This document shows, piece by piece, positions 1-8,282 of a DNA stretch of 64,000 bases (position 1 is the stretch's first letter; every line of letters starts with the position of its first letter). Source of the DNA: Halorubrum cibi. Lineage in GTDB: Archaea; Halobacteriota; Halobacteria; Halobacteriales; Haloferacaceae. Where the stretch lies: assembly GCF_900182635.1 (NCBI RefSeq), contig NZ_FXTD01000002.1:287640-351639 (forward strand). The letters run 5' to 3'. The notes below the pieces were generated by a model. It was not told where the DNA came from. It worked only from the letters and a program-made list of their open reading frames with translations, and did not search any database. Both the position numbers and the translations under genes were made by a program.

Positions 1-2
1 GC

Positions 3-380
3 GTGACGTCGGTCGACGTCCCGACCGCGGTCGTCGTCGACGGCGTCGAGGCGGCGATCGAACTCGCGAGAGAGATCGTCGGCGACGCGGACGCGGACGA
101 CGGCGTGGATCGCGACGACGTGGATCGCGGCGACGCGGACGCGGACGACGGCGCGGATCGCGACGACGCGGACGACGCCGTCTACGTCCTCGGCGGCGGG
201 ACGATATACGAGCTGTTTCAGCCGCACGTCGACGAATTGGTGTTGAGTCACGTCGACGGGAGCTACGAGGGGGACACGCGGTTTCCCGAGTGGAGAGACG
301 AGGAGTGGGAGGTGCTCGAGGAAACCGACTACGAGCGGTTCACGTTGCGGAGGTGGCGGAGATCCCTCGCGATGGAGTGA
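3..380 (+). CDS. folA: Dihydrofolate reductase, C-terminal part (5' end outside window)
   Basis: Reduces dihydrofolate to tetrahydrofolate with NADPH. Only the C-terminal part is visible; the in-frame GTG at 3 is not claimed as the start. What identifies it is the late glycine-rich NADPH-binding segment [13 protein letters not shown] (visible residues 61-73), followed by the closing strand pattern [14 protein letters not shown]. Just before the glycine segment lies a run of about 30 residues made almost only of Asp, Ala, Gly and Arg, encoded by two imperfect 48-bp repeats (84-179). Ordinary DHFRs lack it. It falls between two secondary-structure elements and probably forms a disordered acidic loop. 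The gene ends 5 bp from the convergent rlmE. Confidence 0.8.
   Translation: MTSVDVPTAVVVDGVEAAIELAREIVGDADADDGVDRDDVDRGDADADDGADRDDADDAVYVLGGGTIYELFQPHVDELVLSHVDGSYEGDTRFPEWRDEEWEVLEETDYERFTLRRWRRSLAME
84..179 (+). repeat. Two imperfect 48-bp tandem repeats inside folA
   Basis: The unit beginning GACGCGGACGCGGACGACGG at 84 recurs at 132. It encodes the Asp-rich insert of dihydrofolate reductase and keeps the reading frame, so it looks like slippage expansion in a surface loop. Confidence 0.75.
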
Positions 381-385
381 CTCGC

Positions 386-1159
386 CTACGACTCGACCCG
401 CTCGGCGAATCCGAACCGTGGTTTGACGTCCTGGACCTCGATCTCGACGGTCTCGCCGGGGTCCGTTCCGGGGACGAAAAGCGTGTAACCGTCGACGTAC
501 GCGATGCCGTCTCCCTCCTCGCCGCGCTCCTCGACGGTGACTTCCAGCCGGTCGCCGACCGCGACCGTGGCGGTCATCCGGCCCTTTCCGATCAGGTACA
601 CCTCCGAGGAGGCGTCGCGAGAGGCCGGCGGTGAGGCCGTCTTGACGTACTCGAACGCCTCGGCGACCTCGTCGCGGAACGCGTCGAGGTCCTCACCCTG
701 GAACACCTTCACGACGAAGTCGCCGCCGGGCGCGAGCAGCTCCTCCGCCACGTCGAACGCCTGCCGGGCGAGGTGGACCGATCGGGCGTGGTCCAGCGAG
801 TACTCGCCGGTCATGTTCGGAGCCATGTCGCTCACGACGACGTCGGCTCCCGACTCGCCGACCGCCTCCCGGAGGTAGTGGCGGGTGCGCTCCTCGGTCA
901 TGTCGCCGCGGATCGTCTCGACGTCGTGTTCCTCGAGGTCGTCGATGCGCTGGAGGTCGACGCCGATGACGGTGCCGCCCTCGCCCACGGCCTCGGCGGC
1001 CACCTGGAGCCAACCGCCGGGTGCGGCCCCGAGGTCGACGACGGTGTCGCCCGGCGAGAGGAGGTCCGCGTCCTCGTCGAGCTGTTTCAGCTTGTAGGAG
1101 GCGCGGCTTCGGTACCCCTGCTGTTTCGACCGGTTGTAGTAGTCGTCCTTTCCGCTCAT
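386..1159 (-). CDS. rlmE: 23S rRNA 2'-O-methyltransferase RlmE/FtsJ with C-terminal TRAM domain
   Basis: Methylates a 2'-hydroxyl of 23S rRNA using S-adenosylmethionine. Residues 1-190 are an FtsJ domain: the SAM loop VVDLGAAPGGW is at about 41-51, the catalytic Asp sits in VVVSDMAPN and the catalytic Lys in FVVKVFQGED. From about residue 195 a TRAM domain follows (VGDRLEVTVEERGEEGDGIA), an RNA-binding module that the bacterial enzyme lacks but haloarchaeal RlmE proteins usually carry. At 257 residues it is full length. The ATG at 1159 precedes a typical N-terminus, GKDDYYNRSKQQGYRSRA. It converges with folA. Confidence 0.93.
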   Translation of the reverse strand: MSGKDDYYNRSKQQGYRSRASYKLKQLDEDADLLSPGDTVVDLGAAPGGWLQVAAEAVGEGGTVIGVDLQRIDDLEEHDVETIRGDMTEERTRHYLREAVGESGADVVVSDMAPNMTGEYSLDHARSVHLARQAFDVAEELLAPGGDFVVKVFQGEDLDAFRDEVAEAFEYVKTASPPASRDASSEVYLIGKGRMTATVAVGDRLEVTVEERGEEGDGIAYVDGYTLFVPGTDPGETVEIEVQDVKPRFGFAERVES

Positions 1160-1306
1160 TTGCTCCCCGTAGGCCCGCGGACGGTTTATCGGCGTCGTTC
1201 GGGAGCGATCGGCAAGGTCCGGCGGGCCGGCCGCGTCTCTCGAACACGACCGGATCGACCCGACACGGCCGTTAGAGTCAAACGGTCACGCGTGTCAGGT
1301 TCCGGT

Positions 1307-1726
1307 ATGAGCGTCGAAGGGACGGGACGGACCGTGCGGTGTCTGGTCGCGAAGGTGGGCCTCGACGGCCACGACCGGGGGGCACACGTGATCGCGCGGG
1401 CGTTCCGCGACGCCGGCTTCGAGGTGGTCTACTCGGGGCTCCACCGCGCGCCGGAGGAGATCGTCCAGGCGGCGGTCCAGGAGGACGTCGACGTCCTCGG
1501 CATCTCGATCCTCTCGGGGGCGCACAACACCCTCGTGCCGAAGGTGATAGACGGGCTCAAGGAGTACGGCGCGTTCGAGGACACCCTGATCCTCGTCGGC
1601 GGGATCATCCCCGAGGACGACGTGACGGAGCTGAAGGCGCTCGGCGTCGCAGAGGTGTTCGGGCCGGGGACGCCGATGTCGGAGACGATCGAGTTCGTCC
1701 GGAACAACGCCCCGGAGCGCGAGTAG
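1307..1726 (+). CDS. mcmA2: Methylmalonyl-CoA mutase, small B12-binding subunit
   Basis: A stand-alone cobalamin-binding domain of 139 residues that pairs with the large catalytic subunit, encoded elsewhere, to interconvert methylmalonyl-CoA and succinyl-CoA. The signature DGHDRG (the DxHxxG cobalt-ligand histidine motif) lies near residue 18, followed by the SILSGAH and LVGGIIP loops that cradle the nucleotide tail. The ATG at 1307 was chosen because VEGTGRTVRCLVAKVGLDGH is the usual family N-terminus; a longer frame upstream is only open by base composition. The stop codon abuts the meaB start (TAGATG), so the two form an operon. Confidence 0.93.
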   Translation: MSVEGTGRTVRCLVAKVGLDGHDRGAHVIARAFRDAGFEVVYSGLHRAPEEIVQAAVQEDVDVLGISILSGAHNTLVPKVIDGLKEYGAFEDTLILVGGIIPEDDVTELKALGVAEVFGPGTPMSETIEFVRNNAPERE

Positions 1727-2950
1727 ATGACCGGGCCGGACGCGAACGAGGGGACGGGCTCGACTCGGCGGCGAACCGGACCCGCCGACCGGACGGCCGA
1801 CCTCCGCGACGACGACGCCGATCTCCTCGAGAGCCTCCTCTCGGGGGATCACCGCGCGCTCGCCCGCGTCATCACCCGGATCGAGGAGCGTGAGCCGGGG
1901 TACCGCGGGCTCGTCTCGGCGCTGTACGATCACACGGGCGGGGCGGACGTGATCGGCGTGACGGGCGCGCCGGGCGCGGGCAAGTCCACGCTCGTCGACA
2001 AGCTCGCGGCGGCCTACCGCGACCGCGGCGACACCGTCGGCGTCGTCGCCGTCGACCCCTCCTCGCCGTACTCCGGCGGCGCGGTGCTCGGGGACCGGAT
2101 CCGGATGGCCTCGAACGTCGGCGACATGGACGTGTTCTTTCGGTCGATGAGCGCGCGCGGCCAGCTCGGCGGGCTCTCGATGGCGACCGCGGACGCCGTG
2201 AAGGCGCTCGACGCCTTCGGGAAGGACGTGGTCCTGATAGAGACCGTGGGAGCCGGACAGAACGAGGTCGACGTGGTCCGCACCGCGGACACCGTCGCGG
2301 TGCTGGTCCAACCCGGCTCCGGCGACGACGTCCAGACGCTGAAGGCGGGGATATTGGAGATCGGCGACGTCTTCGTCGTCAACAAGGCCGACGTGGACGG
2401 CGCCGAACGCGCCCTCGCGGAGTTGGAGGAGATGGTCCACAGACGGGAGGGGTCGACCGCGACCCCCGGAGCCGCGGGCCACCACGGACCGCACGGCGGA
2501 GGCGGCGCCCCGAACGTAGCCGCTGACTCCGACGCCCCGAACGTAGCCGCCGACTCCGACGCCCCGGACGCAGCCGCCGACTCGGATGCCTCGAACGACG
2601 CCGAGTGGACACCCGAGGTGTTGGGAACCGTCGCGGAGACGGGCGAGGGCGTCGCGGAGCTGATCGACGCGTTCGACGCGCACGCGACCCATCTCCGCGA
2701 GTCCGGCGATCTGGCGCGGACCCGGCGGCGGCGGTACGCCGAGGAGATCCGGACGCTGGTGCGCGCGGACGTCGGCACGCTCGCGACTGAGGCGATCGAC
2801 CGCCGGGGCGGGATCCAGACGCTCGCGGACCGCGTCCGACGGAAGGAAGCGGATCCGTACGGCGTCGCGGCCGAGATCGTCGACCCGATCGCGGCGTGTC
2901 TCGAGGACCGCGACGACCCGAACGGGGACCGCGAACGCGCCGACGAGTAG
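1727..2950 (+). CDS. meaB: MeaB/ArgK-type GTPase chaperone of methylmalonyl-CoA mutase
   Basis: A G3E-type P-loop GTPase that loads and protects the cobalamin cofactor of methylmalonyl-CoA mutase. Walker A GVTGAPGAGKST is near residues 79-90; the switch/Walker B region ETVGAGQNEVDV and the NKAD guanine-specificity motif follow. At 407 residues it is longer than usual (about 330), because an acidic linker of about 60 residues near 245-305 is expanded by 27-bp tandem repeats. It starts directly after the mutase subunit stop, which fits coupled expression of chaperone and target. Confidence 0.93.
   Translation: MTGPDANEGTGSTRRRTGPADRTADLRDDDADLLESLLSGDHRALARVITRIEEREPGYRGLVSALYDHTGGADVIGVTGAPGAGKSTLVDKLAAAYRDRGDTVGVVAVDPSSPYSGGAVLGDRIRMASNVGDMDVFFRSMSARGQLGGLSMATADAVKALDAFGKDVVLIETVGAGQNEVDVVRTADTVAVLVQPGSGDDVQTLKAGILEIGDVFVVNKADVDGAERALAELEEMVHRREGSTATPGAAGHHGPHGGGGAPNVAADSDAPNVAADSDAPDAAADSDASNDAEWTPEVLGTVAETGEGVAELIDAFDAHATHLRESGDLARTRRRRYAEEIRTLVRADVGTLATEAIDRRGGIQTLADRVRRKEADPYGVAAEIVDPIAACLEDRDDPNGDRERADE
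2507..2599 (+). repeat. 27-bp in-frame tandem repeat in meaB
   Basis: Three full units (2507, 2534, 2561) and a partial fourth encode APNVAADSD-like nonamers. The first two units differ by a single base, so the expansion is recent. It lies in a surface linker between the GTPase core and the C-terminal helices. Confidence 0.85.
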
Positions 2951-3039
2951 CGGGGCCACGCGAACTCGGGCGGCGACTTCACGTCTTTGCGATCGGCGAC
3001 TCCACGTGTTATAAGTCGCCGGCGAACCAACGGGATTCC

Positions 3040-3993
3040 ATGAGACTCAGGAACCTCGCCGGGACGGCCCTCCTCGGCGTCGGTGCGATGGCGGCGACGA
3101 ACGCCGGGCTCCGCTACGAGGGCGACCTCGAGTCGCCTCTCGTCGGCGACGACGGCACCTTCCGCTGGCGCGGCATGGACGTCGCCTACACCGAGGGGGG
3201 CGACCCCGAGGACCCCGACCTCGTGCTGCTCCACGGGATCAACGCCGCCGGCTCCTCCGGGGAGTGGCGCGAGGTCTTCGGTGACCTCACCGCCGACCAC
3301 CACGTCGTCGCGCCCGACCTGCCGGGATACGGCCGGTCGGACCGCCCGCCGCTTCGGTACTCGGCGGCGCTGTACGAGGACTTCGTCGGCGACTTCCTCG
3401 CCGAGTTCGACGAGCCCGCCGTGGTCGCCTCGTCGCTGTCGGCGGCGTACGCGGCCGGCGCGCTCGCGGGCGACGCGGCGAGAGATGACCTCGAGGTGAG
3501 CGGATTCGTCGGCGTCTGTCCCACGGCCGTCGCCGGACCGAGCCCGCCGAAGCCCTGGCTCCGAGAGCTGATCCGGTCGCCGCTCGTCGGTTCGGCGTTT
3601 TTCAACCTGATCGCCTCGAAGCCCTCGATCCGGTATTTCAACGCCGACCACGGCTACTACGACCCCGACGCCCCCGCGGAGGAGTGGGTCGACTACGAGT
3701 GGCGGACCAGCCACGTCGAGAACGCGCGGTTCGCCCCGGCGTCGTTCGTCTCGGGGTACCTCAACAGCGACGTCGACCTGGCGGCCGCGCTCGCCGACCT
3801 CGAGGTGCCGGCGACGATCGTGTGGGGACGCGAGGCCGACGTGAGCCCGCTGTCGGACGGCCGCGAGCTCGCGGACGCGTCGGGCGCGCGGCTCGTCGTC
3901 TTCGACCGCGCCGCGCTGTTGCCACACGTCGAACACCCGAACCGCTTCCTCGAGACCGTCCGCGAGAGCCTCGTCGCCGGCGCGACGGCCTAG
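3040..3993 (+). CDS. Alpha/beta hydrolase
   Basis: A 317-residue alpha/beta-hydrolase-fold protein of unknown substrate. Visible are the oxyanion-loop motif VLLHGINAAGSS (about 65-76), the PDLPGYGRSDRP strand-loop, and a nucleophile region VVASSLSAAYAAG, where Ser replaces the middle of the usual GxSxG. A late Asp (READVSPLSDG) and a His (LPHVEHPNRF) complete a plausible triad. The N-terminus RNLAGTALLGVGAMAATNAG is hydrophobic and may anchor the protein. The ATG at 3040 is the first start after the meaB stop that gives this N-terminus. Function beyond the fold is not supported. Confidence 0.85.
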   Translation: MRLRNLAGTALLGVGAMAATNAGLRYEGDLESPLVGDDGTFRWRGMDVAYTEGGDPEDPDLVLLHGINAAGSSGEWREVFGDLTADHHVVAPDLPGYGRSDRPPLRYSAALYEDFVGDFLAEFDEPAVVASSLSAAYAAGALAGDAARDDLEVSGFVGVCPTAVAGPSPPKPWLRELIRSPLVGSAFFNLIASKPSIRYFNADHGYYDPDAPAEEWVDYEWRTSHVENARFAPASFVSGYLNSDVDLAAALADLEVPATIVWGREADVSPLSDGRELADASGARLVVFDRAALLPHVEHPNRFLETVRESLVAGATA

Positions 3994-4072
3994 CGGAACG
4001 CGCCCCGTCCCCCGGCGGCGTCCCCGTTTCAACCACCGCCGATATCAGAACTGAATAGCGGGGGACAAACGA

Positions 4073-4078
4073 TTTATG
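4073..4078 (+). promoter_or_regulatory. TATA box of receiver-PAS gene
   Basis: TTTATG is centred about 26 bp before the ATG at 4101, the standard haloarchaeal leaderless arrangement. It supports that start. Confidence 0.55.
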
Positions 4079-4100
4079 TCGCCTCGGTGGACGCGGATAC

Positions 4101-4856
4101 ATGACCGACGACCCGCTACGAGTGCTCTGTGTCGACGACGAGCCCGGGCTCGCGGGTCTCGTCGCAGCGCACCTCGAACGCGCCGACGGGTTCGACTGCG
4201 AGACGACCGTCGAGACGGACCCGAACGCGGCGCTCGATCGGATCCGTTCCGAGCCGTTCGACTGCGTCGTCACCGACTACGACATGCCCGCTCGGACCGG
4301 CGTCGAACTCCTCTCGTCGGCCCGCGAGACGCGTCCGGAGCTTCCGTTCCTGTTGTTCTCGGCGACTGAGCCCGACGAGATCGCCGCCGAGATGGTCCGC
4401 GTCGGCGTCACCGACTACGTGAACAAAGGCGGCGGAACCGAGGCCTACACGACGCTCATCCGCCGGGTCGAACACGCGGTCGACGCGGAGGCGAGCGCGA
4501 GCGGAGACGCCGGATTCGACGCGGAGAACGTCTCGGTTGACGGCGTCTGTACGGTCGGGCCGGACGGCACCTTCGAGTACGTCTGTGCGGAGTACGGTGA
4601 ACTGTACGGCTACGATCCCGACGATCTGGTCGGCGAGCGCTGGCAGCGGCTCCACCCCGACGAGGAGATCGAACACATCCGGACGGACGTGCTCCCGGCC
4701 GTCATGGAGGGAGACCGGTGGACCGGACGGAGCACCGGACTCCGGGCGGACGGAAGCACGTTCCCCGAGTCGAAGATGGTGAGCACGACGAGCGACGGTC
4801 GCCTCCTGATATCGGTGTCGGAGTACGGCGAATCGGCCGTTCGCGCCGACGACTGA
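4101..4856 (+). CDS. Response regulator receiver plus PAS domain protein
   Basis: A cytosolic signalling protein of 251 residues. The receiver domain (1-125) has the acidic pocket VDDEP, a phospho-acceptor Asp near residue 59 in TDYDMP, the Thr/Ser of FLLFSATEP and the Lys of YVNKGGG. A PAS domain follows (about 145-245; GPDGTFEYVCAEYGELYGYD, RADGSTFPE). There is no histidine-kinase or output domain, so it is probably a phosphorelay intermediate or a partner of a kinase encoded elsewhere. The promoter points to a single-gene leaderless transcript. Confidence 0.9.
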   Translation: MTDDPLRVLCVDDEPGLAGLVAAHLERADGFDCETTVETDPNAALDRIRSEPFDCVVTDYDMPARTGVELLSSARETRPELPFLLFSATEPDEIAAEMVRVGVTDYVNKGGGTEAYTTLIRRVEHAVDAEASASGDAGFDAENVSVDGVCTVGPDGTFEYVCAEYGELYGYDPDDLVGERWQRLHPDEEIEHIRTDVLPAVMEGDRWTGRSTGLRADGSTFPESKMVSTTSDGRLLISVSEYGESAVRADD

Positions 4857-4894
4857 GCCGGAATCGGTCCCGCCCTTCCGATGTCGAAGCCGCC

Positions 4895-5413
4895 TCAGCC
4901 GTCGCGCCGCACGTACAGCGTCTTCCGACAGGTCGCGCGGACGGTGCCCGCCTCGTCGACGAGCGAGACGTCGTACTCGCGGTCGGTCGACTCGCCAGGC
5001 GAGAGCGCCCCACGGATCGCCTCGATCTCGTCGGGTGGGAGTTCGAACTCCGCGTACAGCGTCCCGCGCCCGGGTTCGATGAACTCCATCGCGGCCGACT
5101 TGTCCCAGACGGTGAACTCGTCGCCGAGGGTCCGCCGGAGCATGGTCATGTAGACCGGGTCGAGCGCGCCGTAGAGGCTCCCGCCGAAGGTCACGCCGAG
5201 CCCGTTCCGCGTCCGCCAGTTGAACGGGACCCGCACGCGGACGTACCGCCACGCCGCGCCGATGTGGTCGACCCGCCCGCCGGTCCCGCGGTAGGCGGGG
5301 AGCAGGTTGAACGCGTGTCGCCACAGGCGGGTACGGAGGCTCTCGGCCGGCGGGTCCGGATCGATCGGCCGCGGGTCCGGGTCGCGGTCGATCCCGGTCG
5401 AAGAGTCGCTCAC
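4895..5413 (-). CDS. DUF4442 hotdog-fold thioesterase-like protein
   Basis: A 172-residue hotdog-fold protein of the DUF4442 group, related to acyl-CoA thioesterases (YiiD C-terminal domain-like). The central region LGVTFGGSLYGALDPVYMTM is the hotdog helix, and the preceding RVRVPFNWRTRNG strand is typical. Substrate is unknown. I chose the GTG at 5413 because it gives a short acidic haloarchaeal N-terminus; the longer frame upstream overlaps the divergent promoter of ncsA. Start confidence is moderate. Confidence 0.75.
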   Translation of the reverse strand: MSDSSTGIDRDPDPRPIDPDPPAESLRTRLWRHAFNLLPAYRGTGGRVDHIGAAWRYVRVRVPFNWRTRNGLGVTFGGSLYGALDPVYMTMLRRTLGDEFTVWDKSAAMEFIEPGRGTLYAEFELPPDEIEAIRGALSPGESTDREYDVSLVDEAGTVRATCRKTLYVRRDG

Positions 5414-5567
5414 GTCCGCTCCAGTCGTCCCCGACGACAAACCGGTATCGGAACGCCGAACAACTCGCGCCCGGTTGCCGCGCGGCGTCACGGTCGCGGG
5501 AACCGTCAGAGCGGCGACCCGCGAGCGCCCGAAACCGGTATCCCCGCGCGTCCGCAATCGGAGACCG

Positions 5568-6611
5568 ATGGAGTGTGACAAGTGCGGGGCCGACGCGATC
5601 CACCACGCCACCTACTCGGGGGCGCACCTCTGTGGCGAGCACCTCTGTCGCTCGGTCGAGAAGCGCGTGAAACGGCGGGTTCGCGAGGACGGACTGCTCG
5701 ATCCCGACGCGACCCCCGACGACCCGGACCGGTGGGTGCTCGGACTCTCGGGCGGGAAGGACAGCGTAGTCCTCACCCACATCCTCGAGGAGGTGTTCGG
5801 AAGGGATCCCCGCGTCGAGATGCTCGCGCTCACGATCCACGAGGGGATCGAGGGGTACCGCGACGAGAGCCTCGACGCCTGCGTCGAGTTGGCCGAGGAC
5901 CGCTCGATCCGCCACGAGGTCGTCTCCTACGACGACGAGTTCGGCGTCCGCATGGACGACGTGGTCGAAACCGACCCGGAGGACATGGCCCCGTGTGCGT
6001 ACTGCGGGGTGTTCCGCCGGGACGTTCTCGAACGATACGCCGAGGAGTTCGACGCGGACAAACTGCTGACCGGCCACAACCTCGACGACGAGGCCCAGAC
6101 CGCGCTGATGAACTTCCTCGAAGGCGACGTCAAACAGGTCGCGAAACACTTCGACGCCTCGCTCGGGCCCTTCGACGAGCGCGGCGAGACCGACGCGTTC
6201 GTCCCACGCGCCAAGCCGCTTCGGGACGTGCCCGAGAAGGAGATCGCCCTCTACTGTCACGTCCGCGACCTCCCGGTCCACATGGCCGAGTGCCCCCACG
6301 CCGCCGAGGCGTACCGCGGCGAGATCCAGTCACTCATCCACGACCTCGAAGAGAACCACCCCGGCACGCGCCACTCGATCATGGCCGGCTACGAGGAGCT
6401 GTCGGCGATCACCGCGGAGCGGTATCGGGGCGGGAACGGGGACGGCGGTGACGACGAGGCCGACGGAAACGGCGGGGCCGAATCCGGCGACGAGAGCGAC
6501 CGCGACGGCGACTCCCGCTCGCTTCGCGAGTGTTCACGCTGCGGCTCGACGACAAGCCGCGAGGTGTGCCGGAAGTGCCGGCTGCTCGATGCGATCGAGG
6601 CGGCGTCGTAG
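5568..6611 (+). CDS. ncsA: tRNA 2-thiouridine synthesis protein NcsA/Ctu1
   Basis: An adenylating sulfurtransferase that makes 2-thiouridine at the wobble position of Lys, Glu and Gln tRNAs; in haloarchaea the sulfur is thought to come through a SAMP ubiquitin-like protein. It has an N-terminal zinc finger (CDKCG, then CGEHLC), the PP-loop SGGKDSV near residue 65, the catalytic pair CAYC with a later Cys in AECPHAAEAYRG, and a C-terminal zinc ribbon (CSRCG, CRKC). A disordered Gly/Asp linker (about residues 290-320) separates core and ribbon. At 347 residues it is full length. The window also encodes a SAMP2-like protein (21723). Confidence 0.92.
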   Translation: MECDKCGADAIHHATYSGAHLCGEHLCRSVEKRVKRRVREDGLLDPDATPDDPDRWVLGLSGGKDSVVLTHILEEVFGRDPRVEMLALTIHEGIEGYRDESLDACVELAEDRSIRHEVVSYDDEFGVRMDDVVETDPEDMAPCAYCGVFRRDVLERYAEEFDADKLLTGHNLDDEAQTALMNFLEGDVKQVAKHFDASLGPFDERGETDAFVPRAKPLRDVPEKEIALYCHVRDLPVHMAECPHAAEAYRGEIQSLIHDLEENHPGTRHSIMAGYEELSAITAERYRGGNGDGGDDEADGNGGAESGDESDRDGDSRSLRECSRCGSTTSREVCRKCRLLDAIEAAS

Positions 6612-6669
6612 CTCGCGGGGTCGAGCGGGCGAAAAACGCGGTGTAAAACGGCTCCGAGAGCGTCCGCCT

Positions 6670-7878
6670 TCAGCGGATGACGTCGAGCCCGTTGTTCTTC
6701 TCGACGGGCTCGGTGCCGCCGTCGGACTCCCAGGCGGCGTGCTCGGAACCGCCGGATCCCTGAACGCCGTTCGTCGCCTCGGCTGCCCGCGAACGGGAGT
6801 CGCCGAGGTCGTCGGCGTCGACCGCGGCGCGGGACTTGTCCGCCTGCTTCTGGGTCGACGGGCCGAGCACCTGCGCGCTCTGGACGCCCGTCATGATCGC
6901 CATGACGCGGACCTTCCCCTTGTACTCGTCCTGGATGCGCGCGCCCCAGATGACGTTGGCGCTCGCCTCCAGTCGCTCGGTGATGTTGTTCGCGATCCCC
7001 TCGGCCTCCTTCAGCGTGAGGTCCGGACCGCCCGTGATGTGGACGAGTCCGCCCGAGGCGCCGCGGTAATCGACGTCCAAGAGCGGGTGGTTCATCGCGT
7101 CGTTGACCACCTCTTGGGTCTTGTTCTTGTCCTGGGTCTCGCCGACGAGCATGACCGCGACCCCGCCCTGGTTCATGATGGTGGACATGTCGGCGTAGTC
7201 CAGGTTGATCAGGCTCGGCTGGGTGATCGTCTCGGAGATACCCTTGACCGTCTCCGCGATGATCTGGTCCATCACGGAGAACGCCTTGCCGATCGGTAGG
7301 TTCGGGACGTAATCGAGCAGGCGGTTGTTGTCGAGGACGATGATCGAGTCGGCCTCGTTGCGGAGGCTTTCTAACCCTTCCTCGGCTTTCACCGTGCGGG
7401 CGCGCTCGACGTTGAACGGCGTCGAGACCATCCCGACGACGATCGCCCCCTGCTCTTTGGCGATCTTCGAGACGACGGGCGCCGCGCCCGTGCCGGTGCC
7501 GCCACCCATGCCGGCCGTGACGAAGACGAGGTCGGCGTCGCCGAGCACCTCCTTGATCGTCCCCTGGGCCATCTCGGTCGCGCGCTCGCCCATCTTGGGG
7601 TCGCCGCCGGCACCCAGTCCCTGCGTGAGCGACTTGCCCACCAGGATCTTGGTGTCGGCCTCGATCATCTTGAGGTGCTGTTTGTCCGTGTTGATCGCGA
7701 CGGTGTCGGCGCCGTCGACGCCGATGTTGTACAGGCGGTTGACGGTGTTGTTACCGGCGCCGCCGGCGCCGACGATGACGATCCGGGGGTCCCCGAACTC
7801 GTCGTCGTCCATGCTGGCGTCCATCTCGCGCTTCTCCGCTTCCGCGTTGTCGAGGGCGTCCTGAACGAGATCCTGCAT
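6670..7878 (-). CDS. ftsZ2: Cell division protein FtsZ2
   Basis: Tubulin-like GTPase that drives constriction of the haloarchaeal division ring. The nucleotide-binding motifs are GAGGAGNNT (about 38-46) and the tubulin signature [10 protein letters not shown] (about 125-134). The T7 catalytic loop has NLDYAD with Asp near 230, which fits FtsZ2 (Asp231 in Haloferax) rather than FtsZ1 (Asp250). The C-terminus after about 340 is an acidic linker ending in the short tail NNGLDVIR. It lies 4 bp behind cdrS, the co-transcribed ribbon-helix-helix regulator, which also marks it as the ftsZ2 paralogue. Confidence 0.93.
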   Translation of the reverse strand: MQDLVQDALDNAEAEKREMDASMDDDEFGDPRIVIVGAGGAGNNTVNRLYNIGVDGADTVAINTDKQHLKMIEADTKILVGKSLTQGLGAGGDPKMGERATEMAQGTIKEVLGDADLVFVTAGMGGGTGTGAAPVVSKIAKEQGAIVVGMVSTPFNVERARTVKAEEGLESLRNEADSIIVLDNNRLLDYVPNLPIGKAFSVMDQIIAETVKGISETITQPSLINLDYADMSTIMNQGGVAVMLVGETQDKNKTQEVVNDAMNHPLLDVDYRGASGGLVHITGGPDLTLKEAEGIANNITERLEASANVIWGARIQDEYKGKVRVMAIMTGVQSAQVLGPSTQKQADKSRAAVDADDLGDSRSRAAEATNGVQGSGGSEHAAWESDGGTEPVEKNNGLDVIR

Positions 7879-7882
7879 CGAT

Positions 7883-8062
7883 CTACACCTTGGCCCAGCT
7901 GCGGTTGCGGCCGCGCTCCTCGCGCTCGCCGTCCTGTTCGCTCAACATGTCTCGGACGGCCGACCGGATCGCCTCGCTCCGGTTCGGGAACTCACCCGTC
8001 TCGACCATCTGTTCGACCTCGTCTATCTGCTGTTTCGGGATCCGTAGTGTCACACGCTCCAT
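7883..8062 (-). CDS. cdrS: Short ribbon-helix-helix regulator CdrS
   Basis: A 59-residue CopG/MetJ-type DNA-binding protein: the N-terminal beta strand [12 protein letters not shown] is followed by two helices with the [16 protein letters not shown] signature. In Halobacterium and Haloferax the equivalent gene, cdrS, is co-transcribed with ftsZ2 and controls cell-division genes. Here too ftsZ2 begins 4 bp after its stop. The ATG at 8062 is chosen because the RHH fold needs the strand directly at the N-terminus. The 220-bp region ahead of it carries several GTAAGAC motifs. Confidence 0.92.
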   Translation of the reverse strand: MERVTLRIPKQQIDEVEQMVETGEFPNRSEAIRSAVRDMLSEQDGEREERGRNRSWAKV

Positions 8063-8282
8063 TTGTTGTATTCCCCCGGTAAGACGACGTCCACGACACA
8101 CGCCGTGCGTCTTACGGCCTCGGATCGCCCGACGGCGGGGACGTCCCTTCGTCGGACGACGGCTGTAAGACGGTCGTCTTACGCGATTGTAGTCACCGAG
8201 GCTACCCTTATAAAATTAACGACGGTCGTAAGACACTCTCTAAAACTGCCGTATACTCGTCTGAGAACGTCGTTTTCGCCGG
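8063..8282 (-). promoter_or_regulatory. Upstream region of cdrS-ftsZ2 with repeated GTAAGAC sites
   Basis: Four clustered copies of GTAAGAC(G) in either direction lie at 8079-8086, 8108-8115, 8165-8182 (inverted pair, GTAAGACGGTCGTCTTAC) and 8228-8234. An AT-rich TATA-like element sits at about 8208-8217. The palindrome lies about 25-45 bp downstream of it on the minus strand, over a plausible transcription start. Ribbon-helix-helix proteins bind such short inverted repeats, so these are likely operators of CdrL or CdrS; that is inference. Confidence 0.6.

Noticed and set aside
2014..4032. Long minus-strand frame across meaB and the hydrolase
   Set aside because: Antisense shadow of two well-supported genes, with Arg/Ser/Pro-rich composition.
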